Source: Melanocharis versteri (lineage: Eukaryota > Chordata > Aves > Passeriformes > Melanocharitidae). From it: DNA of 64,000 bases. Positions within the stretch are counted from its first letter, which is position 1. Each line of letters opens with the position of its first letter. The notes below the pieces were generated by a model, which was given only the letters and a program-made list of their open reading frames with translations, made no database searches and was not told where the DNA came from. The DNA lies in the NCBI GenBank assembly GCA_013397845.1, contig VZTG01006782.1:595974-659973 (forward strand). Reading direction: 5' to 3'. This document shows, in pieces, positions 47,201-58,800 of this stretch. The position numbers were made by a program, and so were the translations under genes.

Positions 47201-50200
47201 AACACACCAGCTACCACACAGCAGCATTCCCAAACCCTGTGCTGCAATCCACTTACAGGCTGGTTTGGTTTTTACAACCCTGAGTGCTTCTTCAAGCTAC
47301 TACTTAAATGACAGTGGTGGAACAGGTGTGGATTCTCTGACAATTACAAACACACTGACAGATTTACAATTCCATTCACCCTTTCCAAACTCTCACATAC
47401 AAGTAATGAGTGAGACACTTAAAAAAAAAAATCACCATCCCTCTTGGTAAAGGTTAAGAAACAGCCTCCAATCACTCAACAAGGTCCCAATGCTGGACAT
47501 TTTTAATCACTATTACAGGACATGTTTTGTGGCCAATCCTGCAAATAAAAATGCCCTGATGGCTCCCTGGATGAGCCTCCCTGCAGACAGGTCCTGCTGC
47601 AACTGGAGGAACAGCGGGGAATTCAGTTTTACATTTTTAAGCAGTTTCCAACTTGCTTTATTAAACACTGGTTTTTTGAAGGTCTTATTTCTCATCACTT
47701 TCTGAAATCTACAGATGACACCACATTGCATGACCACCATAGCCTATGGATGCTGGAGGCCTTCATTACTGGCACTGAGATTCAGGCTAATTAGACAAGA
47801 TAGAATCAGTGGATCAGGTCAGGTAAACAACATGAAGCAGCACAGCTTGGCATGTGAATGCTGCTCACATGAGGGAGGCATGGCAAGTACTGATGGACCC
47901 AGCTCTTACTAGGCAAGTTTTACAGAAGATGAGTATATTCACCTCAGAGCTGGCACAGAATAAAAAATAACAGTTTCAGCCATCCTCATCAAGGTGGGGA
48001 ACTTAACAGGATTCAGCAGCACAGTTTGGTCTATGCATTTTGATCAATAATCCAGCCACAACAGTGCCTGAATGTAAATGACTTCTGGTCTTTAACCACA
48101 ACCATTGTCAGACCTGTGGGTTTGTGTCTGCAGTCCAGCACCTCCCTGCACCAGGATCTGGCATGGCTGCACAGCTCTCTGCACCCATCAACACCCAAAC
48201 CCCAAATCAAGCACTGCTATGGGATTCAAATATCCACTGGTCTTGTTCTGGTCCTCTACATGCAGACAGGGATGGATTATCGTGCTCAGGCACCAACGAA
48301 GTGACTGATAAATAAAACAAACTAAAAGAGAAAGAGGTGCTGTTAAATTTTCTTAGAAGGAAAATTTAACCAATGTAGAAACAGTATCTGGTCTGTTCAC
48401 ATGTCCACAAGATCAGCTTAAAAAGGGCATCACAAAGAATTTTTACGTGCACTATTTAGGCATTCTCGGATAGTACTTTGGATTAATTCTACCCTGAAGG
48501 GAGTCAATTCTGTTGATTATTGTTGGCATGAATAGGAAACTGTATCATTCTTAGGCACACAACTGTTGCTTCAGGCAGTTTGGGAAGCCAAGAGAGATGA
48601 GGTGAGGATAAACAACTTAAACATCATAAACGACTGGCAGCACCAGTGAGCACAGGTAAGTCAGCTCCTGAAGGGTTTCTACTCCTGGCAGAAGGTCAGG
48701 CACCAGCTCTGTTATCTACTGTTTGAGCCTGATGAACTCATTTTCTCAATGATCTGAGACCCGTCAACTTCTGTCCCTGCTTTAACTTCAATCCAAAGCA
48801 GTTACTTGTGAGAAAGGAAAAAGCCATTGATGCAGCAGCAGTGACCAAGGTCAGCCGAGGCCACAGCCCGGCCACACAGCGTCAGCTCAACCGAGGAAAC
48901 CCGTCTGTAACCCGAGCAGGAAACCAAGCACTTCCCACAAAATGAACAATGCAGCGATTTACTTGGGAATCTAAAGAGATGTCCATTACCCTGAGTCCAG
49001 GACACCAGGACTTTTTTTTTTAGTCAAACGTTTCTTTCAGCTCCTGAGAAAGGCATCAGGCCATGGAAACTGTCAGGGGCTGCTTCTACCACCTGCAACA
49101 AGCTGGGAGGGAGCTGCAGCCCAGCCTCATCTCACTTTGGCCTGTCTGTCACCACAGCAGCCCCCAGTGCCTCTGCCATACCCGAGCAGCACGTGCAGGG
49201 GTCGGGATCACAGTAGTGCCTTGCTTCAACACCTTCCAAAGACTTCTGCTCTTTGCCTTTTGCATGCCCCGGGAAGCTCAGCTGCATCTCAGATTTTGAA
49301 AGCACATTGTTATTTAGTCAGCGTTTGACTTGCACTGGGGAAACTGGCCAACAGGCAGGACCTGCAGCACAACCCGAGACTGACGGGCTGTGCTGGAATG
49401 GTGCCAGTTGTCCCAGTGTCACCTGGTGAGCAAATCACCTGCATGTCATCTGACACTAAATGTACAACAGAAAATAAGCCCGAAACTGGAGGGTGTTCAG
49501 GTGCCACAGTGACAGGCACATTTTGAGAACACAGAGCAGCAGTCTTGCTTAAGGGCTTCAGTTAGCTTCCAAAGAAGATGATTACATTTCCTAGGGGGAA
49601 GGAATCCTTCAGAGAGAATCAAGTCTGAAGGCCCAGCTGCACGGGCTGCGTCTGACGTGTGCAGCCCCTTCCCCGGCACGGGCAGAGCGCAGAGGGGCTC
49701 TGGGAGGACAGCCTGTCCTGCCTGTGCTGGCCTGGGGACACTGCCCAGGAGCAAGCGAGGGGACACGGCTTTGCTCTCTCAAAGCAAACAGCATTTTATT
49801 CTCACCGTGTTTTTTTCCACATTGCTCCATGCATCTTATGAACTTCCTAGAGGTCTCCAGCATTTTCACTCAGGTTTTGCAGGCAGGAGAGTGGAGAAGA
49901 GCCGAGGTGGCCCATGCAACAAATAGACTTGGCTGAGGTGTTGTGCTGGGGGCTGGAGCCCGCTCTGCTGCCGGACCCACCGGGACACCCTCCTCAGCTG
50001 AGAGCTGTGGCACAACAGCCCACACCGCCTCAAGCTGAATCACCAGCTAAAGGGATTATTAACTTCCAGCTGCGTTGGGCCCCATTTCCTTTGTGCAACA
50101 GTGTGCTTAATTGCAAATTCTAATTTACTGTTGCAGAGCCCAAGCCCAGGTCCAAGGATAAATTAAAACGACGGCTCTATGGGAAGTTCAGAATTTAACT

Positions 50201-53200
50201 TTCTAACTTATCTGATTTGATGCAGATACAAATATTTAAATCCAGCCAAGGAAACAAACAGCCTGTTTCTAAGAAGTTCCAGCTGGGAAGGGGGGAAGGA
50301 AGGATTTTGTAGGAAGAGAGGCTGCAACAATCAGTGTACTGTCACAGTGCCTGCAGGAGCAGAGCTGCCGCTGTGCTCCTCCCCTCCAAGGCTCACTTGG
50401 GTTTGGGGTTTCTGGGCTTCTTTTTTCCCCTTCAGTGAAAACCTGCTTTGCTATCCCGAGAGTAAGAGCTTTTACTTTTAAATCTCTTTTGTACAATTGC
50501 CCTGTTCACTTTTCAAGGGAAACACTGAGCCTGTGAGTGAAACACACGGAGCCTGGCACATGATCAGTGGTCATCCCCACACTGATAGATGTCAGTTTTG
50601 TCAAAACAGATCAAACCTAAATTCAAACTCCAGTAAAAAAAACTTTTAAAAGATGATGTTTGGTTTTGAATGCTGAAATTCCGTATCAGATTTCTAACAA
50701 TCTGGGTTTTTTTCAGGCAAATACACAGTGCTCAAGTTTTTAGCACAACTGAATCCTGCGACTGAGTCACAGACCCACGGCTTTGGTGCTGCCAAGGAAA
50801 ACAGTGCTCGGGATCCTCCCTGAGCAGCTGCCAGAGAGGATGAGGAGGAGGAGGCGAGGAGGTCACACCACGTCACAGGCCGTGCCGTGTCACCGCCCGC
50901 GGGGCAGCGAGCCAGCCCTGCGCGGGTGCCGGGTCAGCGCCAGCTGCCAGCCGCCCGCGGCCCCGCCACGCCAGCCAGGCCTTGTGCTCGCCACGTGCTC
51001 CCTGCACACGTGCAGCTGGACGCTGCCACGGCCCGAGGTCACCGTGACCTTCTCTGCCACGCCAGGCGAGCGCCCAGCTGCGGGCCAGCTGCCCGACCCG
51101 CTCCTCCCGCCACACTGACCGACACACAGCCCCGCACAGCCGGCCCTGTCCCAGGACTGCGCACCCCAGACCAGCCACCAGCTACAACATCAGCCTGCCA
51201 AAACCCAGAGAAAGGCTCAGGTCTCCTCTAAAGCCCACTAGGCTTCGACACAACCACACCCCCAAAAACCACCTTTTTGAGCAACACAGATAGTAGCTGG
51301 GTACAGCCAGAATTTGCCCCAACCAAAGCCTCTCTGAGGGAAGCTGTTGGTGAAAACTAAGAGAAGGGCTGAGCTGACCTAACTCTGAGACATTACTGAC
51401 TCTCCAAAGCAAAGCTGAAGGGAATAATCAATGTCCAGCACTTCTGAACATCAGAGCGAAATGGTGTTTGAGAGTGACTGAGGAAAAATGGGAAGGAAGT
51501 GAGAAAAGATTACATTTTACTGTGGAAAAGTCCATTGTGATCAATCCTCAGCACCCTTTATTCCAGTCAAAACGTACAAGGTGTACCGGCTCTCTATTTG
51601 CACTATAAATGCAGCAACTCTTCCAGTTTCCAGATGAATTTTAATTGCATTACATGCTACTGATTTCACATTCGCAGGGGACATCTACAACAATTTCTTT
51701 TGTGCTACCATTAACCACTTTCACAAACATTACACAAGCAAATACTAACAATTCCCTCCAGCTACAAACACACCTGATTTTTACCTGTGCTTTCTCCCAG
51801 ATTCACTCTTGGTGCCCCATCCACCTACAGCTTCATGCTGCAACCCCAAATTCCAGGCTTTCCTTGCCTCCAAGCAAATGACTTGTACTCACATGCCCAT
51901 CTCACCAAGATTCTGAGACATACCAAATCTTCATGGAAATCTGTCTTTTGGTTAGGCAAACAGAAAACCTCCACAAAACATACATATTAGAATTCACCTG
52001 AGCCCAAAAGGAGCAACTGAAGTCCACTCAGCCTGGATCTCTAAGATCATCTGAATTATCTGCTCCCTGCCATCACCATTGCTAGTAAGGATGATTTGTG
52101 GTTAACTTGGAACTTCTAGAACAGGGAGGCTGCATGAAGCAAGTGTTCCTAAAAGATCCAAATGTTCTGAGTTTATAAATGACCATGCTTGCATGGGAGG
52201 AGGAGGAGGAAGGGGAGGCTCTCTCCCGTTTCCCTCTGCCCTCCAAAGCCAGCTCTGGTCTCTGCACATACCTGGATGTATCGCAAGGCACTCCTGAGGA
52301 CGCTGAGGTTTGAGGTCTTCTTGTCATCTACGTTGGGGATGTTGCGCTTTAATGTCTCAAAGCACTCTTTCAAATGTGCACGTCTAAAGAAAACACAGGT
52401 GATTGGTCAGCTCCCGGGACACACACCAGAAACCAATTCCACCAGAGGGGGAGCTTAATTGGGGCCTTAATCCAGCAAAGCACCTACACCTGTGCATAGC
52501 AGCCCCCCCCAGCCCCCCAGCACAGCATGCTCACAGCTGAGCCTGCTCATGCCTGGATTCTATCCCAGCTTTGTTAGGAACACTGTGCAGCCTTCAATAA
52601 AGTACCTCATCTCCCTGTGCAGGTGCTTTCACTGTCACCATACTTCCAATTTAGCTAGTCAGGCTTATAAAAGTTTTGGGTCAGAAAGTGATGCTTATTC
52701 TGCATTCACACTGTACACTGACCCCTGATTTGGGGTATTTTACTCCTTTTAAATCAAAAGAGAGTCGTACTGTTATGCACTGTTATTGCTTTGCGGGATC
52801 AGGGCTTTGCAGGGTGATTGGGACGCAATGGTGCAGTTAAACAGAACATATTGGGAAGCCAGAAATGCAGAATTGAGCTATAAGAAAGCCAAGCAATACT
52901 GCAAGATTCAGTAGAAGTCACTAAGAATATTATTCAGGTTATCTGTTTAAAAAACAAGCAAACAAACAAACAAAAACCCACCAAAGCCAAACAAATATTG
53001 ACAGACGACAGGCCAAAAACAAGGAGGGGAATTACAATTAAAAAACCCAAACCCCTGGCTTTCTACGCACCTGTTCTTCTCCAATTTATTATGTACTTCC
53101 CTGGTCCCAACCCTGTAACCCAAACAGAACAAAGATCAGCTCAGTGTCAGGTTGAAAACTCCTGCATTGCACCTGTGCTTGCAGCAGTGTCTGTGTGTTG

Positions 53201-55815
53201 AGGAGATACACATCAAGATGCAAAAGCAGCAGAGGTGTTCAGATATCACTGGTTTAACATTAAGTGCATATATATTTCTGCCTATACTGTTTCAAGATAA
53301 ACTCCATACTTTACATGTGCATCAGATGAGCATTGTGCACTTAATGCGCATAAGATACAAATAGGTGTGATGTGTGTGTATATATGCAGACACAGCTACT
53401 ACCAGCAACAATGAAAGACACAAAGTATGAATTTTAAGTATTTGTACAGTTCCAGAGATCCCAGATTCTGACCTGGTTCTGATCTAAGCCTACACTCCAG
53501 TGGGACAAGGTTTGTGAAGTTTCAAATCCAAGTCTATGGGATTGGGCAGACACTTCCAACTGCTTTGGGTTTTTACTGTGCGTGAAACAACACAGCTGAG
53601 GATAAACACGGAATGAAGCAATACAGGAATTCTCCAGTCACTGCTAAAGGAAAAACCAGAGTGGTTTTGGGGTTTGAGTCCACCCACTCTCTGAATCAGA
53701 GGAATATTTTTAGGAAAAGCCAAACAAATACATGTTATCTCAGTTTTTCAGCTACAGAAGTGATAAAGTACATTAGAAGATGTGGAGATTTCAAGTATCT
53801 TTCATACACTGTGCAAAGTAATTATTTGCCTTTGAATGAAAATACAGGACATCGAGGTAATCATATTTAATAAATTGTCACAAATATTTGACAGCATTTT
53901 CCCATGAAACATTTACAGGCTGAAAAAGGCACATTTTCTGTGCTTATGGAGCAATTCTGGGGGGATGCAGTGGTGATGCTGCACTCCACACTGGCACCAC
54001 AGCCCCCCCACCCCCCAGGGGCAAAGCTCAGCCTGACAGCAGAGCAGCAGTTTGTGGGTGCACGTGCAGCACCCCCACTGCCCACAGCCCAGGCAGCCAA
54101 ACCTGTGCAGCCTGCCCTGGTACCCCCACGCTGGCAGAAACCTCCTCCACAGCTCCCTGAACCCACACAACGTCAATTACAGGGTCTCTTGATTAGTGCA
54201 CAGACCCTTCCTACAGCAGACAGGCTCTGAAGATCCCAGTCTTCTTAGAGGAATTACACTGGCATTTTACCAAAGCCTTTTTCTTCACAAACTCCCATCT
54301 GCATTGCTTTCACTGTTTCCTTCTATGCATTTTGGGATCTCTACATGCCAATGGACCCTTTTTCTGTCCACTATACATCTCCTCCAGCTCCCAGAGATTC
54401 GCACACCATCTCCAACACCACTGCCAAGAGTCACCCCTCTGCTGCAGGCAGCCAGGAGAACAGTCAGAGGCCCAGACAGCACAGCCACGAGGAAAGGCTG
54501 AACAGATCCAGGTCACTTGTACTGCAGGAAAACTGAGAGGCCAAAGGAAACAGGTAAAACTGCTGTGAAGAAGGGAATGGTTTGTTCTCCCAGTCCACAA
54601 GCAGTAATACCAGACTCTCTACTGGGGTACTGTGGTCTGGAAACAACCACCTAAAGAGAAGGCAGGGTCTCCAGCAGTCAAAGTCCTTAAGAACAAGCCA
54701 GACAAGCACTAACCTGGAGCAACACCAGAGCCACAAGTCCTGTCAGAGAGTGAGGGCAGACTAAATAGCCTTCAGCCCCTTCCAGCTGCAAGATTCTGAG
54801 CAAGCAGGAGGCCCTTAGCACTTACAGCACTGAGAAACTGAAACAGCAACTAAGGTGATCTCTGTCTTCGGAATAACATCTTCCAGATCACATTCCAGTT
54901 TTCAAGAAAGCTCCCACAAGCAGCAGTGCCCTTTGATTTTTCTGACCAGTACAAGCAGAGATCTTTTGCCAAACATAACACGAGATACCACTTGAGATCA
55001 CACAGGCAGGGCTGGGACTTGCTTCCTAACACAGTTCTGGCCTGGAACAAAAAATCCTTATACAGAGTCTTACAGTGTGGGGTGAGGGAGGAAAACAAAA
55101 ACGCTTCAAGCTAAAAAACCCTGCTCTCAGCAATTCAAAGACATTAAACATCCACAGGTCTCGGTGTTTCTGATCTGACAACACTTTGCACAAGCAGCAG
55201 CTGCTCCAGAGAGATGCAGCTTTGCCTGGTCCCTCCTGGACACATACCCACACGCAGTGCACTCACCCTCCAATTCTCTTCTTGAGCTCGATTGGTTTCA
55301 TGTCGTCTGCCGGCGCCAGCTTCAGAGCCCCGAGCGGCGCGGGCGCTGCCGGGTGCTGCAGGGGCTGGATGGGCTGCGGGACCACATGGTGCTGGGAGAT
55401 GGCCAGGACGGGCGCCGCGTAGTGCTGCAGCTGCTTGGGGCTGCCCGCCGGCGGGGTGGCAGCCTTCCCATCCGGCAGGTGCGGGCCCGGCGGCCGCTGG
55501 ATCACAGGTGCCACCGACGAGGCTTCCTTGGGGACACTGGGAGTGCTTACGAGGGGCTGGTGCCGCTGCACGAGCGGCGGCGACAGGGCGGCCTGGGCTG
55601 CTTGCTGGGGGGAACTGGTGACAACGGGGATGGGAATGACTGAAATGGGAGCTGCCAGGGGCGGGGGCGGTGGGGGCACTGGGCCTGNACCAGCAGTTCG
55701 CTCCGGGGCTCCTCTGCGGATAGGGCGCTGTTGGCCCGTGGCACGCTGGCCTTGCCCGCCTTCTTCTGCTCCTGCTCCCTCTCCAGGCAGAGCTTCTCAT
55801 GCTTCTCATTCTCCT
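37448..55815 (-). CDS. MNT: MNT (MAX network transcriptional repressor), exons 2-6; exon 1 missing
   Basis: Exons on the minus strand: 55267-55815, 53071-53112, 52272-52383, 39752-39944, 37448-38239. Recognised from VIPIPVVT in the Pro-rich region, the bHLH, the leucine zipper and the C-terminus ending STLKLA. The DNA-contact set of the basic region (His, Glu, Arg in HNKLEKNRR) is intact. Family knowledge: MNT pairs with MAX, binds CACGTG E-boxes and recruits Sin3 through an N-terminal peptide, opposing MYC in the nucleus. That peptide and the start codon are in exon 1, not seen here. One N (55687) and a 464-N gap (37596-38059) disturb the frame. Phases agree at all junctions. Confidence 0.95.
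37596..38059. other. Assembly gap (464 N) in MNT last exon
   Basis: The flanking reading frames require a gap length of 1 mod 3, but 464 is 2 mod 3, so the gap size is an estimate. By comparison with mammalian MNT, a segment of about 150 Pro/Ala/His-rich codons is missing. Confidence 0.95.
38240..39751 (-). other. MNT: MNT intron 5
   Basis: Bounded by donor gtaccc (39751 side) and acceptor ttccag (38240 side). Nothing notable is seen. Open frames in it lack recognisable domains. Confidence 0.85.
39752..39944 (-). CDS. MNT: MNT exon 5, leucine zipper
   Basis: Encodes TLKRKEKEYEHEMERLAREK, then IATQQRLAELKNELSQWMDV and LEIDRIIRQTVQPEDDQAS. This is the coiled-coil zipper that pairs with MAX. 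An in-frame ATG with good context lies at 39906-39908 (minus). It leaves in phase 1 at donor gtaccc. Confidence 0.95.
43587..43600. promoter_or_regulatory. X-box palindrome at centre of an inverted repeat
   Basis: GTTGCCCAGGCAAC fits the RFX X-box. It is flanked by TCGTAGCTT at 43551-43559 and its exact reverse complement at 43630-43638, so the X-box sits at the middle of the larger dyad. Function is inference. Confidence 0.5.
45098..45135. promoter_or_regulatory. Pair of X-box-type palindromes
   Basis: GTTGCCACGGGAAC (45098-45111) and GTTTCCATGGCAAC (45122-45135), spaced 24 bp start to start in a CpG-richer stretch of MNT intron 4. The second matches the RFX consensus fully, the first closely. 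Confidence 0.55.
45838..45879 (+). repeat. 14-bp tandem repeat, three copies
   Basis: GCACAGGCTGCACT repeated three times, with a mismatch only at the last base of the last copy. A short array in MNT intron 4. Confidence 0.9.
50870..51180. promoter_or_regulatory. Small CpG-rich island in MNT intron 4
   Basis: About 310 bp with dense CpG compared with the surroundings. It contains two CACGTG E-boxes (50992-50997 and 51007-51012) and a perfect estrogen response element (51036-51050). Its composition resembles an intronic promoter or enhancer; activity is inference. Confidence 0.5.
51036..51050. promoter_or_regulatory. Perfect estrogen response element palindrome
   Basis: AGGTCACCGTGACCT is an exact AGGTCA-n3-TGACCT inverted repeat, the consensus site for estrogen receptors. 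It lies in the intronic CpG-rich island of MNT. The sequence match is certain; receptor binding is not shown. Confidence 0.6.
52272..52383 (-). CDS. MNT: MNT exon 4, helix-loop-helix
   Basis: Encodes RAHLKECFETLKRNIPNVDD, then KKTSNLSVLRSALRYIQ. It completes the basic region, both helices and the loop. It ends in phase 0 at donor gtatgt. Confidence 0.95.
52384..53070 (-). other. MNT: MNT intron 3, with (CAAA)4 at 52959-52974
   Basis: A short intron of 687 nt between exons 3 and 4. It holds a brief CAAA tetranucleotide run near the exon 3 donor. Nothing else is notable. Confidence 0.85.
53071..53112 (-). CDS. MNT: MNT exon 3 (42 nt), start of basic region
   Basis: Encodes VGTREVHNKLEKN and the first two bases of Arg. 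It carries the His and Glu residues that read the E-box. Acceptor ttacag, donor gtgcgt. The small exon size matches mammalian MNT. Confidence 0.94.
53113..55266 (-). other. MNT: MNT intron 2
   Basis: Lies between exons 2 and 3 and contains a degraded CR1-like LINE fragment (about 54490-54800). A CACGTG lies at 54061-54066. No coding exon is seen. Confidence 0.85.
54490..54800 (+). mobile_element. Old CR1-like LINE 3' fragment
   Basis: From 'gaggaaaggctga' near 54490 through 'ggtctccagcagtc', 'ccttaagaacaagccagacaag' (shortened: taagaacaagccagacaag) and 'gcagactaaatagcc...ccccttccagctgcaagattctga', the order matches the 3' part of amniote CR1 elements. It is heavily diverged, with no open frame and no clear terminal 8-mer repeats, so an ancient copy. 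Confidence 0.6.
55267..55815 (-). CDS. MNT: MNT exon 2, acidic helix and Pro-rich region, broken by one N
   Basis: Starts ENEKHEKLCLEREQEQKKAG and passes AEEPRSELLV to an N at 55687. After the N the coding frame continues in a different phase: PPPPPPLAAPISVIPIPVVT, then Gln/Pro-rich sequence, GALKLAPADDMKPIELKKRI and GG. The phase change equals one missing base (mod 3). The single N probably stands for a gap of unknown size in GC-rich sequence. The donor is gtgagt. Confidence 0.92.
55687..55687. other. Ambiguous base with frame break in MNT exon 2
   Basis: A single N. The upstream and downstream MNT frames differ by one base across it. An assembly gap is the simplest reading. Confidence 0.9.
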
Positions 55816-58800
55816 CTGAAAGAGAAATACCCACAGTGAGCAATGGCACTTCCCTGGGCACAGCCAACAACCAGCACGGGGCAGGATCCTTAAGCTAAAA
55901 TACCCTGGGTTTTATACCAACCTGAGTAAATCTCAACTCAATAGACACTGCACTGATACAAACACATCAGAGCACCTCTTTACTGCTGTGGATTTTAATC
56001 AAGCTCTTAAACCTGCCTTTGATGTGTGTATGTTCCTATACGTTTTTAGAACACCAGACAAAGTAAATGAAATCCGTGTGGCCCGACTAGCAAAATAAAC
56101 CTCATCAAATGCAACCTAGGGCTCTGGCTTTAATTGCGTGAACATGGCACAAACAAAATTTATTTATACAAGTCCTGTGGCGCCAGTGGCCCTGGCATCT
56201 AGACATTGCGCAGCCTTAATCAAATATCTCCAAACCCAGCATCCGTGAGGCTCAGCAGATCCTGCTCCTGACAACCTCTGAGGAGCTGCAACAAAAAGTG
56301 GTGCGCCAACCTCCTCACAGTAATACACAAATATTTGGAAAATAAAACCTTATTTTATCAAGGGAGGGATTAGGGGAAGGATGCAGACAGTTGGAGTTCT
56401 GTCTTATATAGTCATCAATATCAGGTAATTCAGAGGAAGCTGTAAGAAACATCCCAACAGAGCCTCTCCCAGGAGAAGCTTGGGCTTGAGTGAAAAACAC
56501 TGAAGTCAGAATGTGTATTTAGGAAATTAGAGAGAACAGCATGTATACTGCCACCTGGAATTACCAGGTTATGTTCATCCCCCCGGTGATCTTCAAGAAG
56601 AATCTGTATTGAACATAACAAGTGGAACAAGGGGAAAAGGGCCCCACCAGAGGCACAGAGCTGCCCACCCCTTGCCACCCTGGAGGGGCCCTGCCTCTTA
56701 CTGGGATACTTTCTAACCCACTTTTTGATTTTGAGGGGTGTAGTGCAAAAACTGCAGAGAGCAACAAAGCGAACAAAACTCTTATTCCCGATTCTGAATG
56801 CCCTTTGGTACGTATGACCGCGCAGCAACACCGACCCAGATTCAGTCGACACAATTTCCTGAAGTTCAGCTGCGGCAACAGCCCAAACAGAGCCCAACCT
56901 CCCTCAGGAGCCAGGTCAAGCAGCCAGCTGCCAGGGTAAACACTGCCCAGCACCCACACGTGGAGAAACCAACCCCTGACCAAGCTCTAGCACTGGGGCT
57001 GCAGCCCCAGTCTCTGACCCTGCAGCGCTCACAAAAGTACCACACAGAATTCTGTCATCAGGAAGGATTTCACATCCATACAGAACTCTTCCCAGGGCTG
57101 CCTGAGACTCAAATCCAAAGTTTTCATTCAACTTCTGCAGCACAAGTAGGGGGTGAGTGAGCGGAAGATCTGACTGACTCCAAAACAAGAGGGAGGTTGC
57201 CTAAGCAGCAGCTGAGCCTGAAAGCCACATTTCTCTGTATTTTCTCAAAATATTTCAGGGTGTTATCAACAGTTCCTTAAAGGAAGAAGGGAAGCAGTGC
57301 AGGGTGGCAAAAACCCCAGCAGGAATCCCCTGGTGCAAACACAAATCTTAGCTACTGACAATTTTGGAGCGGTTCAGTTGAACAACATTAATAACTAATA
57401 AAGAAAAGCCCTTTGTCTGCAGATCTTTTGCTCCACTTTGCTGCTGGTTTGCAGCCAGAGCCAATGCAATGGCCCTGGCACAGGGTGTACGAGGAAACCC
57501 AACCCCGAGGACCTGCTGACTCACGGTGTTCCCCGAGCGGCTCCGGCCACGCCGCCAGCACAGGCACCCGGCCCTGGGGACAGAGAGAGCGGCCAGGGGC
57601 TGGCCAGCACCACCTCCCCAGGCACACGCCAGACCAGAGCCCACACAGCGTCCACCCAGACTTCAAACTGCACTGAGACTGTGAGGAGGGAGCAGGAAAG
57701 GAGCATTAACGGGAAGCCCTGGCAGTGCCGGGGTCTGGGGAGGACAGCAGGACCTGCGGCGGCTGCTGGAGGTGACAGTGGCACAGCGGAGCCGAGCGCC
57801 CAGCCAGGACACCCGAGACCTGCACCGACGGCAGCGCTGCTGCACCGAGCGGCAGCCAGCACGGAACTCCTACAGCCAGCAACCTCACCGGGGCAGGGAG
57901 AGAACAGGAAAGCAAGGTTAAAGCAGGCATTACTGATCACAAGTATTTATGTAAATGTCTCTGGAAGCAGGTGCAGCCCTCGGGCTGCTGACAACCTGCC
58001 AGCAAGGCCTTTGGTGTTGTTCCCTTGAGCTAAAGAGTTTATTTCAAGGATTTTTTTTAGCCAAAATCTGACACCAATGAGCCACTGTCCTCTTGGGTCT
58101 GACTTACCCACAGGCAGAAAGGACCCATGTTCCCAAGCCCAGCAAAAGGACTGGAGGGCTCTGAGCCACCTCTTTGGACAGAAACCCTTCCACTGGGTGA
58201 AGATCTGTCTCCTGCTGGCTTTGCACTCACACCCTGCACACAAACCAAAGACACCCTTTCAAGAAAGCCCCCCCAAGCTCTATGTTTTCCCATATGAAGG
58301 AAGCTCACCCACATTTGGTCACAGATACAGCTCAAGGATGGATGATCAGCGTGCTGTGTGCTCAGACACACGCCAGACACGTGCAAGGCTCATTCCTTCC
58401 CCTGTGGCACACTCAGCACAGGAACTCCCGCAAGCCCAGACACAGAAAGCAGCCTTGGACAAGAGGACAGCTGAATCCAAAGGTGCACAAAATTACGTGT
58501 AATTTCCACTCATTCTTCACACTCTTATCAAAGGGACTGGGGACAGAACAAACCATGGGAGTGAACCAGTCCTGAGAACCCCCAGGGGGTCTGAACCACA
58601 ACCCAAGCATGAGGGGTCCTGGAATCCCACCCTGCCCACATTGCTCCTCAGGCAGCAGGTTCACAGGATGAGAGCAGGCACCTCAGGTCCCCAGCCATGC
58701 CACCGAGGCAGTGACAGCAACACCAGCAGCCATGGGACAGAACAGCAAATCCTGTTCTGGGAGGACACAGAAACAGGGTCAGTACCCCTGACCAGTGGCC

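Larger units (their letters stand above)
39945..52271 (-). other. MNT: MNT intron 4 (12.3 kb)
   Basis: Separates the bHLH exon from the zipper exon. It carries three X-box-type palindromes (43587, 45098, 45122), several CACGTG E-boxes, AT-rich blocks with homeodomain- and POU-type sites (44340-44670 and 50030-50260), a CpG-rich island with a perfect ERE (50870-51180), and a 14-bp triple repeat at 45838. No coding exon is seen. Confidence 0.85.

Noticed and set aside
52438..52454. CTCF-like site ccaccagaggggga
   Set aside because: Matches the core but lacks the conserved C after the G run. Too weak to list.
56798..57160. 120-codon Gln-rich + frame in MNT intron 1
   Set aside because: No acceptor or donor with matching phase and no family similarity.
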